Part shown: one piece after another, positions 1 through 4,070 of the stretch | Layout: each line of letters starts with the position of its first letter | Numbering within the stretch: position 1 is the first letter of the stretch | From: an uncultured Eubacterium sp. | Lineage (GTDB): Bacteria; Bacillota; Clostridia; Lachnospirales; Lachnospiraceae | DNA length: 9,262 nt | Assembly (NCBI GenBank): GCA_910586445.1 | Contig: CAJUHV010000104.1 | Location: forward strand, 1-9,262 | Direction of reading: 5' to 3' | The notes under the pieces: generated by a model | What the model saw: the letters and a program-made list of their open reading frames with translations, nothing else | The model's database searches: none | What the model was told of the DNA's origin: nothing | Made by a program: the position numbers and the translations under genes

Positions 1-342
1 AATGCCTGCGTTCTGCAAAATATAATCGGCGCACCGGCCAATAAATACACAATTACCCTCACTGGCAAGCTCCGTTATTAACCGGCTGTGAATGGAGAAA
101 AGCATATCATTAGCAGACAATCCCCTCAATTCCTCATTCTGAGCATCATACCAAATACGGTAAAGCCACGGATTATGTTTTTTCTCATCTGCTCTTTCTA
201 ACTCCTCCGGGGGAATTGCAGAGCGTGACAATGCTTCTTCTACCAATGTCCGGTCATAAAAAATAAATCCCAGCCTGTCTGCTACTTCTTTACCTATCTC
301 ATGTCCGCCGCTGCCAAATTCCCGGCCAATACAAATAATCAT
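1..342 (-). CDS. Cytidylate kinase-like family protein (partial, N-terminal 114 residues)
   Basis: This minus-strand reading frame is open from an ATG at 342 to the window edge, so only the N-terminal 114 residues are present. Translation starts MIICIGREFGSGG and continues HEIGK. The stretch GREFGSGGHEIGK (residues 7-19) is the P-loop of the AAA_26/cytidylate-kinase-like family, and a following FYD motif (about residues 28-30) and FIGRCADYIL (about 100-109) are also typical. A ribosome binding site, GGAGGG, lies at 347-352 with a short spacer. Members are nucleoside-monophosphate-kinase-fold proteins of about 200 residues, common in Clostridia; the real substrate is usually unknown, so CMP phosphorylation should not be assumed. 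It is divergent from the TetR-type gene, with about 250 bp between them. The family assignment is firm and the function is inferred. Confidence 0.85.
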   Translation of the reverse strand, partial: MIICIGREFGSGGHEIGKEVADRLGFIFYDRTLVEEALSRSAIPPEELERADEKKHNPWLYRIWYDAQNEELRGLSANDMLFSIHSRLITELASEGNCVFIGRCADYILQNAGI

Positions 343-398
343 ACTATCCCTCCTCGTTGCTTTCATTTTCTTCCTGCCATTTTTCTGGTACATCATTG

Positions 399-427
399 AT
401 TATATAGAATGGGATACAAAATAAAAC
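399..427 (-). promoter_or_regulatory. Weak candidate promoter for the cytidylate-kinase-like gene
   Basis: On the minus strand a perfect TATAAT lies at 404-399, about 57 bp before the start codon. The hexamer 17 bp upstream (427-422) reads GTTTTA, a poor -35 match, so this may be an activator-dependent promoter or not the true one. Confidence 0.3.
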
Positions 428-519
428 AGACAATGCGCCTGTCCGTGTTCGATGTCAGACACCATACCGCTAATTGCCTGACAAAATCAACTTACCAGAC
501 ACCTGCCTAAAATTGTCTA

Positions 520-548
520 TTGGCTTTTTCATGGAACAGAGATATAAT
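520..548 (+). promoter_or_regulatory. Sigma-A type promoter of the TetR-family gene
   Basis: TTGGCT at 520-525 and TATAAT at 543-548 are separated by exactly 17 bp. Transcription would begin near 555, about 40 bp before the TTG start codon at 595. The ribosome binding site GGAGG at 583-587 has a 7-nt spacer to that start. Confidence 0.7.
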
Positions 549-559
549 GAGGTCGTTTA

Positions 560-574
560 GACACCAGTAGTGTC
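560..574. promoter_or_regulatory. Candidate TetR-family operator (GACAC-5-GTGTC)
   Basis: GACAC (560-564) and GTGTC (570-574) form a perfect 5-bp inverted repeat around a 5-bp centre, placed just past the predicted transcription start of the regulator. Position and symmetry suit autorepression. Related half-sites occur upstream, with TGTC-A-GACA at 453-461 and AGACACC at 457-463 and 497-503. Binding is inferred. Confidence 0.45.
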
Positions 575-594
575 AATATTACGGAGGTGGTCGT

Positions 595-1158
595 TTGAAG
601 AATGAGGAAATCTCATTAGAAACAAAAAAGGCGCTAGCTCTTTCACTAAAAAAAGCCATGCGCCATAAGAACTTTTCAAAAATTACTGTAATAGAAATTA
701 TACAGGACTGCGGTGTAAACCGAAATACTTTTTATTATCATTTTGATGATATATATGCGCTGCTCCGTTGGATGCTGACTGAGGAAGCGATTGAAGTAGT
801 GAAACATTTTGATCTGCTGGTCGATTACGAAGATGCTATCCGTTTTATTATGGATTATGTAGATGAAAATGACTACATTATCAGCTGCGCTTATGATGCC
901 ATAGGGCGGGATGAAATGAAACGCTTTTTTTACTCGGATTTTATAGCGATAATATCTTCGCTAATCAATAACGCAGATGAAAAAGCAAAAAAACATCTTG
1001 GCCCTGAGTTTAAGGATTTCCTTGCAAACTTTTATACAGAGGCACTTGCCGGAACCTTAGTTGACTGGGCCAGAGAAAAACACATTAAAGATAAGGAAAA
1101 AATTATCCTTTATCTAAAGACAATAATTGAAACGAGCTTAAATTATTTCAATCTTTGA
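595..1158 (+). CDS. TetR/AcrR family transcriptional regulator
   Basis: The 187-residue product is a one-component DNA-binding regulator. Residues about 8-60 form the three-helix TetR N-terminal domain, with helix-turn-helix ITVIEIIQDCGVNRNTFYYH (about 30-49), where NRNTFYYHF is the classic recognition helix. The rest is all-helical and resembles the TetR_C ligand domain of DhaS-like Firmicutes regulators. The start codon is TTG at 595, supported by GGAGG at 583-587 with a 7-nt spacer; no better ATG lies nearby. A good promoter and an inverted repeat precede it, so it is probably autoregulated. The divergent cytidylate-kinase-like gene is a plausible second target. The effector is unknown. 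Its stop codon directly abuts the stop of the opposite-strand gene. Confidence 0.9.
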   Translation: MKNEEISLETKKALALSLKKAMRHKNFSKITVIEIIQDCGVNRNTFYYHFDDIYALLRWMLTEEAIEVVKHFDLLVDYEDAIRFIMDYVDENDYIISCAYDAIGRDEMKRFFYSDFIAIISSLINNADEKAKKHLGPEFKDFLANFYTEALAGTLVDWAREKHIKDKEKIILYLKTIIETSLNYFNL

Positions 1159-1374
1159 TTATTTATATCTGATTGCCCGCTTTTTAACCACATATTCCAG
1201 CCATTCATCCGGTGTCGGGATTTCCCCGGCACACGGAATCTTCCTCCATTGTGCCTGTTTCTCCAGAGCAGGATCATTCCATCCCCTCTCAATCCGTGCT
1301 GAGATAATTGCCCTCAATTCTTCAACAGTAATGCCGCGCTCACGGGCAAAACGCTCAGAAATATGTTCTTCCAT
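1159..1374 (-). CDS. Small protein resembling the Spo0A C-terminal domain
   Basis: This encodes 71 residues with ATG at 1374 and an ideal ribosome binding site GAGGAGG (1384-1390) 9 nt upstream. The N-terminal part, with ERFARERGITVEELRAIISA followed by RIERGW (about residues 7-32), resembles the helix pair around the TPSRVERAIRHAIEVAW region of Spo0A. The C-terminal half has IPCAGEIPTPDEWLEYV (about 46-62). Short stand-alone proteins of this kind occur in Lachnospiraceae, commonly listed as Spo0A C-terminal-domain-containing; I recall this from family knowledge and could not search. It lacks a receiver domain and is too short to be Spo0A itself. Its stop (TAA, 1161-1159) touches the TGA of the convergent TetR gene. 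The region upstream carries a shared palindrome and a truncated gene on the other strand. Confidence 0.6.
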   Translation of the reverse strand: MEEHISERFARERGITVEELRAIISARIERGWNDPALEKQAQWRKIPCAGEIPTPDEWLEYVVKKRAIRYK

Positions 1375-1456
1375 AACTTTCTGCCTCCTCAGATATGAAT
1401 ATCATCCCCAAATGACTGCCATACTATAACTCTATATGCCCTTTTTGGAAAATTTC

Positions 1457-1526
1457 CTATCTGCCAATCGTGACTATTATAGCGCCCTTTTGGGAATTAT
1501 AATAGCTACACATTGGCAGGTGATAG
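1457..1526. repeat. Imperfect inverted repeat, probable shared operator
   Basis: The centre is CCC-TTTT-GGG (1485-1494). CTATTATA (1474-1481) mirrors TATAATAG (1498-1505) at exactly equal distance from the centre. CTGCCAAT (1461-1468) mirrors ATTGGCAG (1512-1519) with a one-base offset, and CTATC (1457-1461) mirrors GATAG (1522-1526). The symmetry places a TATAAT-like box on both strands, as expected for a divergent control region between the Spo0A-like gene and the plus-strand stub. A MITE-like origin is an alternative. Confidence 0.55.
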
Positions 1527-1528
1527 AA

Positions 1529-1558
1529 ATGGATGCGCAGAAACGCATTAAAGGCTAG
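1529..1558 (+). pseudogene. 5' stub of a truncated gene (possibly an XRE-type regulator)
   Basis: A ribosome binding site AGGTGA (1518-1523) is followed 5 nt later by ATG at 1529 and the codons for MDAQKRIKG, then TAG. The MDxxKRI opening is common in small XRE/HTH regulators of Lachnospiraceae, and such a gene would fit the divergent palindromic control region. The body of the gene is missing; AT-rich DNA of a different character follows directly. Nine codons cannot prove family, so the assignment is tentative; the RBS-ATG-stop layout itself is seen. Confidence 0.3.
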
Positions 1559-1577
1559 TTAATTAAGCAGGAACTGG

Positions 1578-2201
1578 TTATTCATTTATCCAATATGAAT
1601 GTAATCCATAGTTGAACACTTTGGCATTTTTAGGGACTTGTCTAATTGTGTTATAAACATTAGCTAAATCACCCATAGCAAAAAACACCATAATCCAAGT
1701 CATTATCACATATACAACACTTATCGTTAAATCTATTTTATCCGCTATAAACAGCCAAATGACAAATGGAATTATTCCTAATAATATCATGGGTGCTAAT
1801 GAAATAACAATAAATCTTAATTTAGAAATTTTAGTATTGCAATATAAGAAGCAAGCACCATTAGAAGTATATTTCCATATTGTCTTTTTACTTTTCAGGG
1901 GATATAAGATTGCGTGTATATATTCATGTATAAACTTTAATATGTAATTTACTAAAAAAGCAGCTGCAATAACGAATATTGTTTTGAGATTGAAAACTAT
2001 ATGTCCTTCCATACTTTGTATTTTTAATATTGTCAAAAACATTATTGGAATAATTACTGGTAATTCCAGCATAAATCCCAGATTAAATAAATCATTTAAT
2101 TCTTTGCCCTCTTTAAATGGTACGGCTTTTTCTGATAATTTATCATTATTTACCAGTTGATTTTCAGATTGAAAATTTCCTTTATACACAATATTAAACA
2201 C
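1578..2201 (-). CDS. DUF3267-like integral membrane putative zinc metallopeptidase
   Basis: The product has 207 residues. The start codon is GTG at 2201, preceded by GTGAGGT (2208-2214) with suitable spacing. Four hydrophobic stretches lie at about residues 43-60, 72-90, 128-153 and 159-177. The second ends in FIHEYIHAI, which gives the HExxH zinc motif H92-E93-Y94-I95-H96. A downstream MGDLANVYN (D178) could supply a third metal ligand. This arrangement matches the DUF3267 putative zincin family, whose substrates are unknown; intramembrane or membrane-proximal proteolysis is an inference. The gene is markedly AT-rich compared with the flanking relaxase, recombinase and ABC genes, which suggests separate acquisition. 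It sits alone among mobile-element debris. No convincing promoter was seen; three TGTGA motifs occur upstream on its strand. Confidence 0.7.
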   Translation of the reverse strand: MFNIVYKGNFQSENQLVNNDKLSEKAVPFKEGKELNDLFNLGFMLELPVIIPIMFLTILKIQSMEGHIVFNLKTIFVIAAAFLVNYILKFIHEYIHAILYPLKSKKTIWKYTSNGACFLYCNTKISKLRFIVISLAPMILLGIIPFVIWLFIADKIDLTISVVYVIMTWIMVFFAMGDLANVYNTIRQVPKNAKVFNYGLHSYWINE

Positions 2202-2271
2202 CTTTGTACCTCACTAACATATTCTTATTTTGCACCGCTAATAGAATAGTACAATCACACTCACATTTCTA

Positions 2272-2300
2272 TCACATTTTCATTAAATTTCTTCCTCCCT
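2272..2300 (-). other. Vestigial RBS-ATG of a lost downstream gene
   Basis: Immediately after the relaxase remnant stop, the minus strand has GGAGGGAGGAAG followed by ATG at 2283-2281, then AAA ATG TGA. This is the normal layout for a coupled next gene of a transfer operon, but the frame closes after three codons. It most likely marks a deletion junction at the border with the DUF3267 region. Confidence 0.4.
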
Positions 2301-2304
2301 CCGC

Positions 2305-2751
2305 TTAGTCCTGCTCTGTTGCCTGTTGTGCTGTCGGCTCTCGTTCTGAAGCTCTCTCAAGCTTCTTTTTGTTATAGCTGATAACTTCCGCATACGCTAA
2401 TTCTGCGGCGGTCTTGGTCTGCTCCCTGCCGATACTGTCATACTCGGACTGCAAGGACTGTATCTCGGCTTTCCACTGTTTCGGCGTTATCTTCTCGCCG
2501 TTCTGTAAAAGGCTCTGCATACGTTCCTTTAATTCGGGGTACTTCGATAAGCTGTCCTTATGCTCCTTATCGTATTTCATTTTCGCAAATCCTTTGAGCG
2601 ACTGGCTCTCCTTATAGGCGGCTTAGATTGGCGCATAGAGGGCATACATTTTTGACAGTTCCTTTAATCAGTTTAGTTTCTGCCCCTTTGAAAGATATAC
2701 CGTTTCCAACTGCTGGTATTTCCGCTCCCTGTACGCTGTGAATTTTGTTAG
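2305..2751 (-). pseudogene. Relaxase/mobilization protein, 3'-end remnant with two nonsense codons
   Basis: A single minus-strand frame runs from about 2751 to the stop at 2307-2305 and reads as a helical, charged relaxase C-terminal tail (for example AYRERKYQQLETVYLSKGQK, then SLKGFAKMKYDKEHKDSLSK). It is interrupted in frame by TGA at 2670-2668 and TAA at 2625-2623, each one base from a sense codon. The reading frame is otherwise uninterrupted for about 148 codons. The last 91 codons after the second stop form an open frame starting at an internal ATG (2580), but no ribosome binding site precedes it, so it is probably not expressed as such. The catalytic N-terminal relaxase domain is absent. 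Similarity to MobA/MobL-type relaxase C-termini of clostridial mobilizable elements is from memory; the two stops are read directly. Confidence 0.65.
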
Positions 2752-2795
2752 TTATTATTCATTTATCATTATTAATTATGGCTCAGTTATTATTC
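2752..2795. repeat. 10-bp direct repeats at a junction
   Basis: GTTATTATTC occurs at 2751-2760 and again at 2786-2795, 35 bp apart, exactly between the relaxase remnant and the frameshifted small gene. Short direct repeats like these can mediate deletions; chance is possible in AT-rich DNA. Confidence 0.4.
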
Positions 2796-2998
2796 TTTGA
2801 TTATATCAATGTCTATTAAGTTTACGCCTATGACATTTAACAATGCCTTTAAAGACAAATACTCTGACTTTAATTCTGCATATGTTTCAACTGCATTTTC
2901 TTTCATTGCTATTTTCAAATATCTTTGAATTTTTTTAACTGTTCAATGGTATCTTTCGCAGTCTCAGCATTGCTCGGCATACAATCATCTGCTTTCAT
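2790..2998 (-). pseudogene. Unrecognised small helical protein gene, frameshifted at an A7 tract
   Basis: From ATG at 2998 the minus strand encodes MKADDCMPSNAETAKDTIEQ-LKK, then meets seven A (T run at 2930-2936) and closes two codons-worth later at TGA. Shifting by one base in the A run opens the frame to IQRYLKIAMKENAVETYAEL and on through KSEYLSLKALLNVIGVNLID to TAA at 2792-2790. One extra A would give a clean 69-residue, amphipathic, Lys/Glu-rich, all-helical protein. The total length (209 bp) is one base short of 70 codons. No ribosome binding site is obvious before 2998; ATG at 2980 is another possible start. I do not recognise the family; its place beside a relaxase remnant suggests an accessory gene of a mobilizable element. 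Loss of one A or a sequencing error is most likely; A_AAA_AAA is also a legitimate -1 slippery heptamer in the reading frame. Confidence 0.5.
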
Positions 2999-3015
2999 TC
3001 ATAATCTGTACTGAT

Positions 3016-3048
3016 TGTTACATTCTAATCTTATCAGATGATGTAACA
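3016..3048. repeat. Inverted repeat TGTTACAT / ATGTAACA
   Basis: TGTTACAT (3016-3023) and ATGTAACA (3041-3048) are perfect 8-bp inverted arms around 17 bp. It lies between the frameshifted gene and a plus-strand promoter, so it may be an operator; no T run follows, so it is not a terminator. Confidence 0.4.
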
Positions 3049-3087
3049 GGTGTAAAGCTTTATTAATAAGCCATAATTTGAACATGC

Positions 3088-3116
3088 TTTACGCTCTCAT
3101 CTACATACGCTATAAT
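3088..3116 (+). promoter_or_regulatory. Plus-strand promoter of a truncated gene
   Basis: TTTACG (3088-3093) and TATAAT (3111-3116) are 17 bp apart. The start site would be near 3123, inside a small hairpin TGCAGC (3120-3125) / GCTGCA (3134-3139). A ribosome binding site AGGTGAG (3153-3159) and ATG (3163) follow. Confidence 0.5.
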
Positions 3117-3162
3117 AATTGCAGCAATTAACAGCTGCATCAATAATAAAGTAGGTGAGAAT

Positions 3163-3195
3163 ATGGAGACGTGTTTGCAAAAATGCTTTCCGTGA
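3163..3195 (+). pseudogene. 10-codon stub after an intact promoter and RBS
   Basis: ATG at 3163 opens METCLQKCFP and then TGA at 3193-3195. The expression signals upstream look intact, but the coding frame ends almost at once. The convergent recombinase gene ends only 7 bp away, and the sequence from about 3170 resembles a motif at the right end of the window, so the original gene was probably cut by insertion or recombination near 3170. A genuine 10-residue leader peptide is a less likely reading. Confidence 0.35.
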
Positions 3196-3201
3196 TGCAC
3201 A

Positions 3202-3837
3202 TCATCTTAGACATTCGCAGTCCTCACGCCATCTTCCCCTCATCCCCCGGTATTCCCGCAGCCTCCGGTAAAATGTCGCCTGGCTCAGCCCGCTTTTTTC
3301 CAGCGCCTCGTCAAACGATATGTTTTTATTTTCCCATTCCACGACAATCCTTGGAAATTCCTGCGGCACCTCGACTTCCGGCCGTCCAAATCTCACGCCT
3401 CTGGCCTTTGCGGCGACAATGCCCTGCTCCTGCCGCTTTCTTATATTCGTACGCTCTGCCTCTGCCGCAAAGGACAGAATCTGCAGCACAAGGTCGGCTA
3501 TAAATGTTCCCATCAGATCCTTGCCGTTACGTGTATCCAAAAGCTCCATATCAATTACACAAATGTCAGCGCCGATTTCTTTTGTCAGTATACGCCACTG
3601 CTCCTGTATCTCTTCATAATTGCGACCCAGCCGGTCAATGCTTAGTATATAAAGCAGATCCCCTTTTTTCATAATCTTTGCCATGCGCATATACTGCGGG
3701 CGGTTAAAGTCTTTTCCTGACTGCTTGTCCACATATATATTCGCTTCGGGTACGCCTCTCTCCCTCATTGCCGACATCTGCCTGCCTTCATTCTGATCCA
3801 TGCTTGATACACGCACATACCCATAAATACTGCTCAT
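3202..3837 (-). CDS. Serine site-specific recombinase (resolvase/invertase family)
   Basis: The 211-residue product is a small serine recombinase. The N-terminal catalytic domain carries YGYVRVSSMDQ with nucleophile Ser11 and Arg9, then LSIDRLGRN with Arg69 and Arg72. The long dimer helix follows (AEAERTNIRKRQEQGIVAAK, about 125-144), then KARGVRFGRP and a C-terminal helix-turn-helix DNA-binding part (ISFDEALEKSGLSQATFYRR, about 173-192). Length matches Hin/Tn3-resolvase types rather than large integrase types, so it should invert or resolve DNA between short sites. ATG at 3837 is chosen because AGGAGG lies 6 nt upstream and the start fits the family; an in-frame ATG at 3924 would add 29 residues not expected in the fold. 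I found no convincing pair of crossover sites in the window. Confidence 0.9.
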   Translation of the reverse strand: MSSIYGYVRVSSMDQNEGRQMSAMRERGVPEANIYVDKQSGKDFNRPQYMRMAKIMKKGDLLYILSIDRLGRNYEEIQEQWRILTKEIGADICVIDMELLDTRNGKDLMGTFIADLVLQILSFAAEAERTNIRKRQEQGIVAAKARGVRFGRPEVEVPQEFPRIVVEWENKNISFDEALEKSGLSQATFYRRLREYRGMRGRWREDCECLR

Positions 3838-3959
3838 TTTAAACCTCCTGTTCCACACTTGCGGCTCTCTGCCATAGCATGCCGTTTTTTCTTTTGTGAT
3901 CATGCTTCGTACATCTATAACCATCTGTAAATCCAGATAAAAGACTGCATGATTGATCT

Positions 3960-3994
3960 AAAAAAAGAAGGAGCAAAATGCACTCCTTCTTTTA
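3960..3994 (-). terminator. Intrinsic terminator of the ABC exporter operon
   Basis: CTCCTTCTTTT (3984-3994) and AAAAGAAGGAG (3964-3974) pair perfectly over 11 bp with a 9-nt loop. On the minus strand the stem runs into eight T (down to about 3961). It starts 76 bp after the stop of the last exporter gene. The T stretch on the other side may also let it work in the plus direction. Confidence 0.85.
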
Positions 3995-4070
3995 TATTTA
4001 TGGGATCTGTATGAAAAATCAATAGTTTTTCTTCAAATATGATTTGCCAAAAAATCCTTCTTTTTGTATG

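Larger units (their letters stand above)
1375..1577. other. Intergenic region with palindrome and gene stub
   Basis: About 200 bp separate the Spo0A-like gene from the DUF3267-like gene. It holds the Spo0A-like RBS, two near-identical copies of a 13-mer (GCCCTTTTTGGAA at 1438-1450 and GCCCTTTTGGGAA at 1484-1496), a large imperfect inverted repeat at 1457-1526, and a short plus-strand stub at 1529-1558. No confident -35/-10 pair was found on either strand, although TATAAT-like boxes sit symmetrically in the palindrome. Confidence 0.6.

Noticed and set aside
1759..1947. Plus-strand open frame of 62 codons
   Set aside because: It is antisense to the DUF3267-like gene, has no RBS and resembles no family.
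3171..3619. Plus-strand open frames over the recombinase gene
   Set aside because: They are shadows of the well-supported serine recombinase on the minus strand; composition is not protein-like.
3838..3924. 29-residue N-terminal extension of the recombinase
   Set aside because: AGGAGG sits just before the ATG at 3837 and the family fold starts there; the extension has no RBS of its own.
3838..4070. Invertible promoter segment next to the serine recombinase
   Set aside because: I looked for long inverted repeats flanking a promoter and found only short ones (for example ATCTG/CAGAT at 3923-3938) plus the exporter terminator.
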